A model generated the notes under the pieces. It did not search any database and was not told the origin of the DNA. It was given only the letters and a program-made list of their open reading frames with translations. A DNA stretch of 64,000 nucleotides from Actinosynnema sp. ALI-1.44 (GTDB lineage: Bacteria; Actinomycetota; Actinomycetes; Mycobacteriales; Pseudonocardiaceae): the NCBI RefSeq assembly GCF_001984155.1, contig NZ_MTQO01000047.1, forward strand, positions 310,001-374,000. Direction: 5' to 3'. Numbering within the stretch: the first letter of the stretch is position 1; the number at the start of each line of letters is the position of its first letter. Positions 53,814 through 63,478 of this stretch are shown piece after piece. The position numbers were made by a program, and so were the translations under genes.

Positions 53814-54962
53814 ATGAAGTCCGCAGGATTCGACCGTGCGGTGGCCCTTCTCCGAACGACCCAATTGGCTGATGGTCACAACGACCTGCCATGGGCACTG
53901 AGGCTGATCGGTGGTCCGGATCCGGCCACGGCCGTCGGCTCGACCGACCTGACAGTTGCGCAACCGGGGTTGCATACCGACATCCCCCGGCTGCGGCAGG
54001 GCGGAGTGGGGCTGCAGTTCTGGTCGGTGTACGTCCCGTGCCAGTTCGAAGGCCATTCCGCGGTCACCGCCGTGCTCGAGCAGATCGAGGTTGTGTACCG
54101 ACTGGCGGAACGCTACCCCGCCGAACTCGCGATCGCCAGGACCGCCGACGAAGCCGAAGAGGCCTTCCGATCAGGCAAGATCGCCTCGATGCTCGGTGCC
54201 GAGGGCGGTCACTGCATCGCCGAGTCGCTGGGTGTCCTCACCGCGCTGAGGCGGCTGGGGGTCCGCTACATGACCCTCACCCACAACCTCAACACGCCGT
54301 GGGCGGACTCCGCGACCGACGACGAGGTGCACGGCGGGTTGACCGATTTCGGCCGCGACGTCGTGCGCGAGATGAACCGGATCGGCATGATGGTCGACCT
54401 CTCCCACGTGGCCCCGGTGACGATGCGGGCCGCCATTGAAACGTCACAAGCGCCGGTGATCTTCACGCACTCCTCCTGCCGCGCTGTGAACGATCATGTA
54501 CGCAACGTGCCCGACGACGTGCTCGGCTCGCTGAAAGCGAACGGAGGTGTGTGCATGATCACGTTTGTGCCGAGTTTCGTCTCGCCGTCCTTGCGTGAAT
54601 GGGACGAATCGGTCCAATCGGGGATGGCGGCCGAGGGGCTGGACTACCGGGATCTGGACGCCCGGACCAAGTTCGTCGAGACCTGGAACGGACCGGCGGA
54701 GCCCAAGGCGACGCTCGACGAGGTCGTCACCCACCTCGACCACGCGCGCGAGGTCGCCGGGATCGACCACATCGGCCTCGGCGGCGACTACGACGGTGTG
54801 ACGTCGTTGCCCGAAGGGCTTGAGGACGTCTCGAAGTACCCGGCCCTGCTGGGTGCGCTGCTCGACCGCGGCTGGAGCGAGGAGGACTGCGCCAAACTCG
54901 CGGGCCGCAACGCCATGCGGGTGCTCCGCGCGACGGAGGAAGCCGCCGAGCGGCAGTTCTAG
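53814..54962 (+). CDS. M19 (renal/membrane-type) dipeptidase
   Basis: 382 residues from ATG 53814, 8 nt after GAGGT; a start at 53781 is less likely. Zinc ligands and fold motifs: ADGHNDLPW (His22, Asp24), MLGAEGGH (bridging Glu), MVDLSHVA, FTHSSCRAV and IGLGGDYDGV (Asp). It hydrolyses dipeptides, possibly those with D-amino acids at the C-terminus from peptidoglycan turnover. No signal peptide is seen. Shares CTAG with the stop of the convergent DUF3000 gene. Confidence 0.9.
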   Translation: MKSAGFDRAVALLRTTQLADGHNDLPWALRLIGGPDPATAVGSTDLTVAQPGLHTDIPRLRQGGVGLQFWSVYVPCQFEGHSAVTAVLEQIEVVYRLAERYPAELAIARTADEAEEAFRSGKIASMLGAEGGHCIAESLGVLTALRRLGVRYMTLTHNLNTPWADSATDDEVHGGLTDFGRDVVREMNRIGMMVDLSHVAPVTMRAAIETSQAPVIFTHSSCRAVNDHVRNVPDDVLGSLKANGGVCMITFVPSFVSPSLREWDESVQSGMAAEGLDYRDLDARTKFVETWNGPAEPKATLDEVVTHLDHAREVAGIDHIGLGGDYDGVTSLPEGLEDVSKYPALLGALLDRGWSEEDCAKLAGRNAMRVLRATEEAAERQF

Positions 54963-55516
54963 TTCTTGAAGAGGGTCACCCCGACCGGCGGCAACCCGAC
55001 CACGCTGGCCAGCAGGTCGCAGAAGGCCTCGCCGTGTGGTTTCAGGTCCGCCGTTCGGGGGGTCCACGACGCGCGCAGTTCCAGGTCGTCGGTCCTCGCC
55101 GGACCGGCGATGTCGCCGAACCGGGCGGACGACGTCTCGGTGACGGTCCCGCCGAGCGCGGTGAACTGGGCGCCGGACGCTTCGAGCGCGTCGGTCAGCC
55201 ACGACCAGCCGACGGCGGGCAGCAGCGGGTCCGCGGCCAGTTCGGCGTCCAGTTCGGCACGGACGAACGCGACCACGCGCAGCGCTCCGTCCCACGCTTC
55301 CTGGCCCTCCGGGTCGTGCAGCAGCACGAGCCGCCCGGTGGCCAGCACCTCGGCCGGGCCGTTCACCTCCGCCGTGATCGCGAAGGCCCACGGCGCCAGC
55401 CGCTGCGGCGGGCGGACTTCCTCGAGCTGGACCTCGGTGCGCGGCCGGAGCGACCGCAGCGCCGCGACGGCCTGGCGAAAGACCTCGGGTGCTTCGGGAG
55501 CCTGGGACGCAGTCAC
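54959..55516 (-). CDS. DUF3000 family protein
   Basis: About 185 residues from GTG 55516; GTG 55537 is an alternative and neither has a ribosome-binding site, so a leaderless message is possible. Conserved features: [47 protein letters not shown] and [19 protein letters not shown]. Corresponds to Rv2680 next to RNase D and hemE. Unknown function. Confidence 0.85.
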   Translation of the reverse strand: MTASQAPEAPEVFRQAVAALRSLRPRTEVQLEEVRPPQRLAPWAFAITAEVNGPAEVLATGRLVLLHDPEGQEAWDGALRVVAFVRAELDAELAADPLLPAVGWSWLTDALEASGAQFTALGGTVTETSSARFGDIAGPARTDDLELRASWTPRTADLKPHGEAFCDLLASVVGLPPVGVTLFKN

Positions 55517-55686
55517 GACAGGTAACTGTAGGACCACCCGAGTCAGTGAGCCGGGATGGCACGCCGAGCAGATCCGTATACGTTGGGTCGATCAAGTGGT
55601 TCGGTGTTCGTGACCACGTACATGCGCAAGTGTGGTGCTCGCGCGTGGTCGTCGGGCGTCATTCCGCCGGTTCGGTGTGTGGAACG

Positions 55687-56763
55687 ATGGGGAAGGTGAC
55701 CACCGCATCGCCCGTCCGCCGGGATCTCGCCAACGCTCCGTTGCTCGCCGCCGCGAGCGGTCAGACCCCTGAGCGCACGCCGGTGTGGTTCATGCGGCAG
55801 GCCGGTCGCTCGTTGCCCGAGTACCGCAAGCTTCGCGAGGGCGTGCCGATGCTCCAGGCGTGCTTCACGCCCGAGATGGTCGCCGAGGTCACCCTCCAGC
55901 CGATCCGCAGGCACGACGTGGACGCGGCGATCCTGTTCAGCGACATCGTCGTACCGCTCAAGGCGGCCGGGATCGACCTGGACATCGTGCCGGGCACCGG
56001 GCCTGTGGTGGCCTCGCCGGTGCGTGACGAGCGTGCCGTGAACGCGCTCCCGGTGCTCGACCCGGCCAGCCTCGACCCGGTCGCCGACGCGGTCCGGCTG
56101 TTGACCGCGCAGTTGGGGGACGTGCCGCTGATCGGTTTCGCGGGTGCGCCGTTCACGTTGGCCTCGTACCTGATCGAAGGCGGCCCGAGCAGGCACCACG
56201 AGCGCACGAAGGCGTTGATGAAGGCGCAGCCGGACGTCTGGCACGCGCTGCTGACCCGGATCGGCGACTACACGCTCGAGTTCCTCGGTACCCAGATCGG
56301 TGCGGGCGTCGACGCCGTCCAGCTGTTCGACTCGTGGGCGGGTGCGCTGTCCGAGGCCGACTACCGCGAGTTCGTGTTCCCGCACTCCCAGCGGGTGCTC
56401 GCCGGGCTGGCGTTCGCCGGTGTGCCGCGGATCCACTTCGGTGTCGGCACGGCCGAGCTGCTGCCCGCGATGCGCGAGGCCGGTGCGGACGTGGTCGGCG
56501 TGGACTGGCGCCTGCCGCTGGACGAGGCCGTGCGCAGGCTCGAGGCCGCCGCCCCGGACGCACCGAAGCCGGTAGTGCAGGGCAACCTCGACCCTGCGGT
56601 GCTTTTCGCGGGTTGGGACGTGGTCGAGCGTGAGGTACGGCGGATCGTCGCGGAGGGCAAGGCCGCCGCGGGGCACGTGTTCAACCTCGGCCACGGCGTG
56701 ATGCCGGACACCGACCCGGCCGTGCTGACCCGAGTCGTCGAGCTGGTCCACAGCATCCGCTGA
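55687..56763 (+). CDS. hemE: Uroporphyrinogen decarboxylase
   Basis: 358 residues from ATG 55687. It catalyses decarboxylation of uroporphyrinogen III to coproporphyrinogen III. Motifs: [28 protein letters not shown] (catalytic Asp), [27 protein letters not shown] and [12 protein letters not shown] with [13 protein letters not shown]. It starts a haem operon: its stop overlaps the hemY ATG by 1 nt. Confidence 0.95.
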   Translation: MGKVTTASPVRRDLANAPLLAAASGQTPERTPVWFMRQAGRSLPEYRKLREGVPMLQACFTPEMVAEVTLQPIRRHDVDAAILFSDIVVPLKAAGIDLDIVPGTGPVVASPVRDERAVNALPVLDPASLDPVADAVRLLTAQLGDVPLIGFAGAPFTLASYLIEGGPSRHHERTKALMKAQPDVWHALLTRIGDYTLEFLGTQIGAGVDAVQLFDSWAGALSEADYREFVFPHSQRVLAGLAFAGVPRIHFGVGTAELLPAMREAGADVVGVDWRLPLDEAVRRLEAAAPDAPKPVVQGNLDPAVLFAGWDVVEREVRRIVAEGKAAAGHVFNLGHGVMPDTDPAVLTRVVELVHSIR

Positions 56764-58220
56764 TGTCCGCACGAGTTGTCGCTCCTCGAGTTGTTGTCGT
56801 CGGCGGTGGGATAGCCGGTCTGGCCGCCGCGTACCGGATGCGGGTTCTGCGGCCGGACGCCGAGATCACGGTCGTCGAGTCGTCGGCGCGGCTCGGTGGC
56901 AAGCTCCGCACGCGTGAGTTGGCCGGTTCGGCGGTCGACGTCGGCGCGGAGGCGTTCATCCTGCGCAACCCGGCCGCTGTCCGCCTCGTCGACGAGCTCG
57001 GTCTGAGCGAGCGCTTGGTGCACCCGGTGCTGTCGGCCGCGACCGTGCACGCCGCGGGGCGCACGGTCGCGTTGCCGAAACGCACGTTCCTCGGCCTGCC
57101 TGCCGGGCCCGACGAGGTGCGTGACGTGCTTTCCCCGTCGGCGACGGCGAAAGTGGCCGCCGAACGGGACCTGCCGCCGCTGGCGGTGGAGCAGGACCCG
57201 GCAGCGCCCGACGTGTCGGTGGGGCAGGTGATCGCCGAGCGGTTCGGCCGGGAACTGGTGGACCGTCTCGTCGAACCGCTGCTGGGTGGCGTGTACGCGG
57301 GCCGTGCCGACATGCTCGGTCTGCGCGCCACCATGGCGCCGCTTGTCGGCACGCGTCAGACGTTGACCGAGGCGGTCGGACGCGTTCTCGGGCCGCCACG
57401 GGAAGGCGCTCGGCTCCCGGTGTTCGGCGCGCTGCGCGGCGGAATGGACGTCCTTGTCGACGAACTGGCCAAGCGGTCCACGGCGGATGTTCGCCTGGGT
57501 CTGCCCGTGCGGGCTCTGACGCGGACCGGGCAGCACGGCTGGCGGCTGGAAATCGGCAGCGCGGCGGCGCCGGGGTTCCTCGACGCCGACGCCGTCATCC
57601 TCGCGGTTCCCGCTCCGGCCGCACGCAAGCTGCTTGAGGACGTGGCTCCTGTGGCGTCCGCCGCTTACGGGCGAGTGGAGGTGGCGTCGATGGCAGTGGT
57701 GAGCCTGGCGTTGCCACCGGACGCGGTCCTGCCGGACGCGACGGGCGTGCTGCTGGCCGTGGGGGAGCGGCACGCCGATGGAACCCCGTTTACTGCAAAG
57801 GCTTTCACGTTTTCCAGTCGGAAGTGGGGCCGTACCAGGGGTGAACCGGTGCAGTTGCGCGCGTCCGTCGGGCGCTACGGCGAAGCCGCGACCCTGCAAC
57901 GGGATGACGACGAGCTGGTCGCCGACGTGCGGTCCGATCTGTGCGAACTCACCGGAGTCGACGTTGCGCCAGTCGAGCGAATCGTGACCCGTTGGGGTGG
58001 TGGCCTTCCCCAATACGGACTCGAGCACACCGGGGCCGTCGCAGTGATCATGGACACGGTCGCCGAAATCCCTGGTCTCGCCGTGGCCGGTGCTACTTTG
58101 CGAGGTGTGGGTATACCGGCGACCATCGACTCGGCAACCGCTGCGGCATCGGCGATCGGCGCTTACCTGGCGTCGCGATCGGGCGAAATTGGTGCGCCGA
58201 GTGGCCTAGTGGGTGACTAA
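56763..58220 (+). CDS. hemY: Coproporphyrinogen III/protoporphyrinogen oxidase (HemY/CgoX)
   Basis: 485 residues. FAD-binding N-terminus VVVVGGGIAGLAAAYRM, then VVESSARLGGKLRTRELAG. Middle: LVDRLVEPLLGGVYAGRADM. C-terminus: TRWGGGLPQYGLEHTGAVAV and GLAVAGATLRGVGIPATID. In organisms with HemQ this enzyme oxidises coproporphyrinogen III to coproporphyrin III. It overlaps hemE by one base (TGATG). Confidence 0.93.
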   Translation: MSARVVAPRVVVVGGGIAGLAAAYRMRVLRPDAEITVVESSARLGGKLRTRELAGSAVDVGAEAFILRNPAAVRLVDELGLSERLVHPVLSAATVHAAGRTVALPKRTFLGLPAGPDEVRDVLSPSATAKVAAERDLPPLAVEQDPAAPDVSVGQVIAERFGRELVDRLVEPLLGGVYAGRADMLGLRATMAPLVGTRQTLTEAVGRVLGPPREGARLPVFGALRGGMDVLVDELAKRSTADVRLGLPVRALTRTGQHGWRLEIGSAAAPGFLDADAVILAVPAPAARKLLEDVAPVASAAYGRVEVASMAVVSLALPPDAVLPDATGVLLAVGERHADGTPFTAKAFTFSSRKWGRTRGEPVQLRASVGRYGEAATLQRDDDELVADVRSDLCELTGVDVAPVERIVTRWGGGLPQYGLEHTGAVAVIMDTVAEIPGLAVAGATLRGVGIPATIDSATAAASAIGAYLASRSGEIGAPSGLVGD

Positions 58221-58344
58221 CCGCCTGTGCTACAGTGCGGCACCGTTGTGGTCTTTTTCCTGGTGACTCACAAAAGAGCATCGTGGTGGATCTCTTGCGG
58301 GCGTCGCGCTTTATTTGAAAAGTATTCGACACCGGTGGAGTGAC

Positions 58345-60909
58345 GTGAGATTTCTGGGTGACCGGCACCAGGGCCACGGCTCTATCCGGACGCGACTCAC
58401 GATCGTCGTGGTGTTTTCGGCGGTCGCTCTGCTGGTGATGTGGGTCGCGGTCGCCATGCCCCGGCTGTACGACGCGATCTACTTGCGCAAGGTCAGCGAC
58501 GCGATGCAGGAGATCGTGCCGAAGGCCGTCCGCGCGCTGAGCACGGTGCAGGCCGAACGGGCCCAGAGCCTCGCGGCCGCCGGGTCGGGAGCCGAGCTGG
58601 CCAGCGCCCGCAACCGGACCGACCAAACGCTGCGTGAGGTGCGCGAGCTGGTCGAGCCGCTGATGCCCAGCGCCCCCGATGCCGTGCGTGACCGGCACCT
58701 GACCTTCGTCAGGACTTTCGACGAGCTGCCCGCCGTCCGCGCCCAAGCGGACACGAAGGCGATCACCCGGTCGGAATTGTACGCTTTTTACAACAAAGTT
58801 GCCGATGTCAGCATCGCTGTTTTCGATAGTTTCGCGAGGGCTGTGCCGGATCAGCGGACGGCGTTCAGCGGGGCCGAGGTGATCTCGCTCTTCCGGGCGG
58901 CCGAGCTGATGTCACGAGCGAGTGCGGTGGTCGGTGGCGCTATTACCACCGGTGCTCTCAATCAAGCGGACCACGCCGAATTCGTCCGGCTCTCCGGCGC
59001 CTATCGGCAGCAGCTCGAATTGTCCACACAAAACAGTTCGCGTGATGTCCGGTCCGCCTACCAGGAGTTACTCGGCGGCGACGACTGGAAACGGCTGACA
59101 ACGGTGGAGGGGACGCTGATCAGCCAGGGTCCGTGGACCGTCGTCGCGCAGCGCAACCGGACTGAGGGGCAACTCACCGCGCCTCCGGTGAGTGATCAGG
59201 AGTGGCGTGACGTCACCGGGAAGGTCTACACCAGACTGGAGCAACTCGGTGTCCGCCAGTTCGACGACTCGGCCAGGCTGGCCGACGACGAGTCCAGCTC
59301 CGGGCTGACCGCGGTGATCATCGGCAGCGCGATCGCCTTGCTCGTCGGGCTCCTCACCATCGTCACCGCGTTGCGGATCATGCGGGACACCGCGCGCAGA
59401 CTGACCAGGTTGCGGTACGAGACGCTGGAACTGGCGGTGGAGAAGCTCCCGCCGATCGTCGGCAGGCTGCGCGGCGGCGAACAGGTCGACGTGACCACCG
59501 AACTGCCGGTGCTGGACTTCGGCAAGGACGAGATCGGCCAGGTCGCCAGGGCGTTCAACGCCGCGCACGCCACAGCGGTCGAAGCGGCAGTGCAGGAGTC
59601 ACAGGCACGGGCCGGTGTGCGCAACGTGTTCCTCGGCATCGCGCACCGCAGCCAGGCACTGGTGCACCGGCAGCTCAAGATCCTCGACAAGCTGGAGCGC
59701 GAGCAGGAGGACCCGCAGCAGCTCGACGACCTGTTCACCCTGGACCACCTGGCCACGCGCGCACGCCGCAACGCTGAGAACCTGATCATCCTCGGCGGCC
59801 AGCAGCCGGGCCGGGCGTGGCGCAAACCTGTTCTGCTCGCGGACATCCTGCGTGGCGCGGTCGCCGAAACCACGCAGTACAAGCGAATCCGGCTGCAGGG
59901 TGTGCCGCGTGTGCTGCTTGTCGGCACGGCCGTCGCCGACACCATGCACCTGCTGGCCGAACTGCTCGACAACGCCACGTCGTTCTCCCCGCCGCGGTCG
60001 CACGTGCGGCTGTCCGGCGAGCACGCGGCGAAGGGCATCGTCGTCGAAGTCGAGGACAACGGGCTCGGCATGGGCGACGACGAACGCGACCAGCACAACG
60101 TGGTGCTCGCCGATCCACCGGACTTCGAGTCGATGGCCCTCAAGGGCGACCCGCGCCTCGGCCTGTTCGTGGTCGCGCGACTGGCCGCCCGGCACGGCAT
60201 CAAGGTGGAGTTGCGGTCGTCCTCGTACGGTGGCACCAGGGCGATCGTGTTGATCCCCGCGCCGCTGTTGGTCGAGGCAGGCGACGAGGACACACTCGAG
60301 ACGCTCCCGACGGCGCCGGCGGCGCGGACGGCGTCACCCGACGCGGAGTACGACGACGTGCTGCCGTACCGGGTTTCGCTCTTCAACCCGATGGGCGAGG
60401 CGGTGGACGAACCACAGCCGCCCGCCGAGCACACCGCTGACGCCGCCGCGGAGTACAGCACGAGTTTCGACACGGATTTCGACTCGGACGACGGGACCTG
60501 GTACGGCGAGCACGCCGCGAGCACCGCGAACTTGGCGGACGCCCACTCGACGGACGCACAGCAGTTCCAGTCCCCGGGGACCGAGCCGCGATGGCCGGAA
60601 GAAGACATGGTTGAACCAGAACCGCCCACGCCGAGTGTGCATCCCGTGCACACTCCCCCCGGGCTGAGCCACCCAGCACCGACGCCGCCCCGCGTCCCGC
60701 AGGCAGCGCCCCCGAACCTGGGCCCGCCCGACAGACCCGCGTTGCCGCGCCGCCGCAGGCAGGCCAGCCTCGCGCCGCAGTTGCGCGAGACCTCACCGAT
60801 GCGGCCGGAGGACCACGACCCGGCAGGCGGTCGCTCGCCAGAGGAGATCCGCAGCATCATGTCGGCCTTCCAGCAGCAGACCCGGCGTGCACGGGATGAG
60901 GATCGGTAA
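58345..60909 (+). CDS. cvnA: Conservon sensor kinase-like protein CvnA
   Basis: 854 residues from GTG 58345 (GGTGGAG 4 nt upstream); a TTG at 58315 is less likely. One helix (TIVVVFSAVALLVMWVA), a large extracellular nitrate/nitrite-sensing-like domain (about 40-310: VQAERAQSLAAAGSG, FNKVADVSIAVF-like segments), a second helix (LTAVIIGSAIALLVGLLTIV) and HAMP. Then come IAHRSQALVHRQLKILDKLE and an HATPase domain (LLDNATSFSPPRSHV, DNGLGMGDD, RLGLFVVARLAARHG). The last ~200 residues are disordered Pro/Asp-rich. The usual phosphoacceptor His context is degenerate, as in CvnA proteins. It interrupts the haem operon. Confidence 0.9.
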   Translation: MRFLGDRHQGHGSIRTRLTIVVVFSAVALLVMWVAVAMPRLYDAIYLRKVSDAMQEIVPKAVRALSTVQAERAQSLAAAGSGAELASARNRTDQTLREVRELVEPLMPSAPDAVRDRHLTFVRTFDELPAVRAQADTKAITRSELYAFYNKVADVSIAVFDSFARAVPDQRTAFSGAEVISLFRAAELMSRASAVVGGAITTGALNQADHAEFVRLSGAYRQQLELSTQNSSRDVRSAYQELLGGDDWKRLTTVEGTLISQGPWTVVAQRNRTEGQLTAPPVSDQEWRDVTGKVYTRLEQLGVRQFDDSARLADDESSSGLTAVIIGSAIALLVGLLTIVTALRIMRDTARRLTRLRYETLELAVEKLPPIVGRLRGGEQVDVTTELPVLDFGKDEIGQVARAFNAAHATAVEAAVQESQARAGVRNVFLGIAHRSQALVHRQLKILDKLEREQEDPQQLDDLFTLDHLATRARRNAENLIILGGQQPGRAWRKPVLLADILRGAVAETTQYKRIRLQGVPRVLLVGTAVADTMHLLAELLDNATSFSPPRSHVRLSGEHAAKGIVVEVEDNGLGMGDDERDQHNVVLADPPDFESMALKGDPRLGLFVVARLAARHGIKVELRSSSYGGTRAIVLIPAPLLVEAGDEDTLETLPTAPAARTASPDAEYDDVLPYRVSLFNPMGEAVDEPQPPAEHTADAAAEYSTSFDTDFDSDDGTWYGEHAASTANLADAHSTDAQQFQSPGTEPRWPEEDMVEPEPPTPSVHPVHTPPGLSHPAPTPPRVPQAAPPNLGPPDRPALPRRRRQASLAPQLRETSPMRPEDHDPAGGRSPEEIRSIMSAFQQQTRRARDEDR

Positions 60910-60921
60910 GGGGAGAACTGG

Positions 60922-61341
60922 ATGAAGAAGGCGAACACAGGCGCGGACCTGGACTGGTTGCTCGACGACCTGGTCGGCCGGGTCGTCGGCGCCAGGCACG
61001 CGGTCGTGCTGTCCGCGGACGGTCTGCTCGTCGGGCGATCCGCCGCGTTGTCCAAAGAGGATGGTGAGCACCTCTCGGCTGTGGCTTCGGCGTTCCAGAG
61101 CCTCGCGCGCGGCACCGGCAGGCAGTTCGGCGGCGGCAAGGTGCGCCAGACCATCGTGGAGATGGAACACGCGTTCCTGTTCGTCACCGCGGCGGGCCAG
61201 GGCACGTGCCTCGCCGTGCTCGGCGAGGAGGACGCCGACGTCGGGCTGATCGCGTACGAGATGAACCTCCTGGTCAAACAGGTCGGATCGGTGCTCAACG
61301 CGTCGCCGAGACACGAACACCTTGGCGTGCCGACGTCATGA
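60922..61341 (+). CDS. cvnB: Roadblock/LC7-domain protein CvnB
   Basis: 139 residues, ATG start with AAGGGGAG upstream. A single roadblock/LC7 domain: LDWLLDDLVGRVVGARHAVV, LSADGLLVGRSAAL, HLSAVASAFQSLARGTGRQ and AFLFVTAAGQGTCLAVLG. In conservons this protein partners the small GTPase CvnD as a regulator of its nucleotide state. It overlaps cvnC by 4 nt (ATGA). Confidence 0.92.
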   Translation: MKKANTGADLDWLLDDLVGRVVGARHAVVLSADGLLVGRSAALSKEDGEHLSAVASAFQSLARGTGRQFGGGKVRQTIVEMEHAFLFVTAAGQGTCLAVLGEEDADVGLIAYEMNLLVKQVGSVLNASPRHEHLGVPTS

Positions 61342-61709
61342 TCGCCAGCCGCGACAACTGGGTGGACGACGAGGCCGGGCCGCTGGTGCGCCCGTACGCG
61401 ATGACGCGCGGGCGGACGAGACCGGCGAACCGCGACCTGAATATGATCACGCTCGTGGTCGCGGCCAAGGACGACGTCGACACGGTCACGCTGGACGCCG
61501 ACTACGTGGCGATCCTCGAACTGTGCCGCCACCCGCTGTCGATCGCCGAGCTCGCCGCCCGGCTGGACGTGCCGATCGTGGTTGTCAAGGTCCTGGTGTC
61601 GGACTTGATCGAACTGCGGGAAGTAATAGCCCGCAACCCCTCGCGCGATGTCAGAGTCCCAGACATGAAACTACTGCAGGCGGTGCTCGATGGTGTCCGA
61701 CGACTCTGA
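61338..61709 (+). CDS. cvnC: DUF742 protein CvnC
   Basis: 123 residues from ATG 61338. DUF742 opens with GPLVRPYAMTRGRTRPANRD and has a helix-turn-helix-like core: VAILELCRHPLSIAELAARL, PIVVVKVLVSDLIELREVI. Conservon component of unknown biochemistry. Overlaps cvnB by 4 nt and cvnD by 20 nt. Confidence 0.92.
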   Translation: MIASRDNWVDDEAGPLVRPYAMTRGRTRPANRDLNMITLVVAAKDDVDTVTLDADYVAILELCRHPLSIAELAARLDVPIVVVKVLVSDLIELREVIARNPSRDVRVPDMKLLQAVLDGVRRL

Positions 61710-62274
61710 GGCGATGCCCAGCGCGGTCAAGATCCTCATCGCGGGCGGGTTCGGCGCGGGCAAGACCACGATGGTCGCCGCGGTCAGCGAGATCGCCCCG
61801 CTGTCGACCGAGGAGCTGCTCACCGAGGCCGGGATCGGCGTCGACGACCTCGCCGGCATCGAGAACAAGCTGACCACGACGGTCGCGCTGGACTTCGGCC
61901 GGATCACGCTCAACGACCGGGCGATCCTGTACCTGTTCGGCACGCCGGGCCAGGGCCGGTTCTGGTTCATGTGGGACGAGCTGGCCTTCGGCGCGATCGG
62001 GGCGGTCGTGCTCGCTGACACCCGCAGGCTGGAGACGTGCTTCCCGTCGATCGACTTCTTCGAGAAGCGCGACGTGCCGTTCGTGATCGCGGTGAACTGC
62101 TTCGAGGGTGCCGCGCGCTACGAGATGGCCGAGGTGCGTGAGGCGCTGGACGTCGGGGAGGACGTGCCGATCGCGCTGTGCGACGCGCGTGACCGGGAGT
62201 CCGCCAAGGAGGTGCTGGTCACACTGGTGGAGTACGTGCTGAGCAAGCAGACGTTGGCTCGTGCCACGATGTAG
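61690..62274 (+). CDS. cvnD: Conservon small GTPase CvnD
   Basis: 194 residues. P-loop [19 protein letters not shown], switch region [15 protein letters not shown]3-like [17 protein letters not shown], and [10 protein letters not shown] in place of the usual NKxD. The G3 position reads TPGQG instead of DxxG, typical of MglA/CvnD-type Ras-like proteins. Starts 20 nt before the cvnC stop; its own stop lies 2 nt before hemQ. Confidence 0.92.
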   Translation: MVSDDSEAMPSAVKILIAGGFGAGKTTMVAAVSEIAPLSTEELLTEAGIGVDDLAGIENKLTTTVALDFGRITLNDRAILYLFGTPGQGRFWFMWDELAFGAIGAVVLADTRRLETCFPSIDFFEKRDVPFVIAVNCFEGAARYEMAEVREALDVGEDVPIALCDARDRESAKEVLVTLVEYVLSKQTLARATM

Positions 62275-62276
62275 GT

Positions 62277-62969
62277 ATGGCTCGCCTCAACTTCGCCGAA
62301 CTCAACGACACGATCCGGTACACCATGTGGTCGGTGTTCCGGGTCGAACCGGGCAAGCTCCCCGATGACCGCGGCCCGGCGGCCACCGAGGCGCAGTCCT
62401 ACCTCGACGCGCTCGACGACAAGGGCGTCGTTGTACGGGGCGTGTACGACGTAGCGGGCCTGCGCGCGGACGCGGACTACATGATCTGGTGGCACGCTGA
62501 GGAGATCGAGCAGGTACAGGCCGCGTACACCGGGTTGCGGCGGACCGCGCTCGGTCGCGTGTCCACGCCGGTCTGGAGCCAGGTCGCGCTGCACCGGCCC
62601 GCCGAGTTCAACAAGAGCCACATCCCGGCGTTCCTCGCCGGTGAGGAAGCCCGCAAGTACGTCTGCGTGTACCCGTTCGTCCGGTCCTACGAGTGGTACC
62701 TGCTGCCGGACGAGGAGCGCCGCAAGATGCTCGCGGAGCACGGTCACATGGCCCGCGACTACCCCGACGTGCGCGCCAACACCGTCGCGTCGTTCGCGTT
62801 GGGCGACTACGAGTGGATGCTCGCGTTCGAGGCGGATGAACTGCACCGGATCGTGGACCTGATGCGTCATCTGCGCGGCAGCACGGCCCGGCGGCACGTG
62901 CGTGAGGAAATCCCGTTCTACACCGGCACGCGGCTGCCCGCGGCCGAGCTCGTGACCAACTTGCCGTGA
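62277..62969 (+). CDS. hemQ: Coproheme decarboxylase HemQ (chlorite dismutase fold)
   Basis: 230 residues, ATG 2 nt after the cvnD stop. It opens [14 protein letters not shown], then [40 protein letters not shown] and [20 protein letters not shown] with [20 protein letters not shown] (proximal His region). The catalytic Tyr lies in the YPFVRS segment. HemQ oxidatively decarboxylates coproheme to haem b as the last step in this pathway. Here it is separated from hemE-hemY by the conservon but likely shares its transcript. Confidence 0.95.
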   Translation: MARLNFAELNDTIRYTMWSVFRVEPGKLPDDRGPAATEAQSYLDALDDKGVVVRGVYDVAGLRADADYMIWWHAEEIEQVQAAYTGLRRTALGRVSTPVWSQVALHRPAEFNKSHIPAFLAGEEARKYVCVYPFVRSYEWYLLPDEERRKMLAEHGHMARDYPDVRANTVASFALGDYEWMLAFEADELHRIVDLMRHLRGSTARRHVREEIPFYTGTRLPAAELVTNLP

Positions 62970-63015
62970 TCAGTTCGGTCGTTTCCCCGGGGCGCCGAGG
63001 CTAATTGGGTAGCGC

Positions 63016-63048
63016 AAAGCCCGAATGGTGGTGAACCATTCGGGCTTT
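63016..63048 (+). terminator. Strong terminator after hemQ
   Basis: A perfect 14-bp stem (AAAGCCCGAATGGT at 63016-63029 and its complement at 63035-63048) with a 5-nt loop, ending in TTT, 47 bp beyond the hemQ stop. It can also terminate the minus-strand peptide gene from the other side. Confidence 0.88.
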
Positions 63049-63069
63049 CGTGGTGCTGTGGGAATTCGA

Positions 63070-63255
63070 TCAGTCGTAGCCCATGCCGTCTGTGTTGGTA
63101 CCGCAGTCGTAGCCCATACCGTTCTGGCAGGTCTGGTCGTAGCCCATGCCGTCGGGGCTCGGTGCCGCGACGGCCGCCGCCGCGCCCGAAAACGCCAGTC
63201 CCGCGACTGCCGCCGCGCCCGCGACCAGCATCACGATGCGAGTGGGTGTCCGCAT
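63070..63255 (-). CDS. Tiny secreted peptide with three GMGYD repeats
   Basis: 61 residues from ATG 63255 with AGGAAATC before it. A signal peptide (MRTPTRIVMLVAGAAAVAGL, cleavage near AVA30) is followed by about 31 mature residues in which GMGYD occurs at 36-40, 46-50 and 57-61. Two of these copies are preceded by Asp and one by Asn. Two cysteines (43 and 51) flank the middle copy and could form a disulphide loop. The protein ends exactly with the third repeat. No family recognised. Divergent from the LAL-type regulator gene. The frame further upstream to 63360 has no ribosome-binding site. Confidence 0.7.
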   Translation of the reverse strand: MRTPTRIVMLVAGAAAVAGLAFSGAAAAVAAPSPDGMGYDQTCQNGMGYDCGTNTDGMGYD

Positions 63256-63442
63256 GATTTCCTCCGCACGCCGATTCTGTGGAGATCGGACGAAAATGTG
63301 CCTACAGAGTGGCAGTGCGGCAGTAATCGGCAATCGAGCGCGCAGTAAATAGTTGGCCAACGATGGGTTGCGGCGCCGAAAAGTGAACAGCGCTGAGCAA
63401 TCGAAACAATTCTACGGCCATTGTTGGGCTGTCGAGCGAGTA

Positions 63443-63471
63443 TTGTTAAGGTCGCGTTCACCCAGTATTAT
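63443..63471 (+). promoter_or_regulatory. Leaderless sigma-A-type promoter for the LAL regulator
   Basis: TTGTTA (63443-63448) and TATTAT (63466-63471) are spaced 17 bp, with the ATG only 7 nt after the -10 hexamer. No ribosome-binding site fits. Transcription would start at or next to the ATG, giving a leaderless message, common in actinobacteria. Confidence 0.7.
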
Positions 63472-63478
63472 CCTGATC

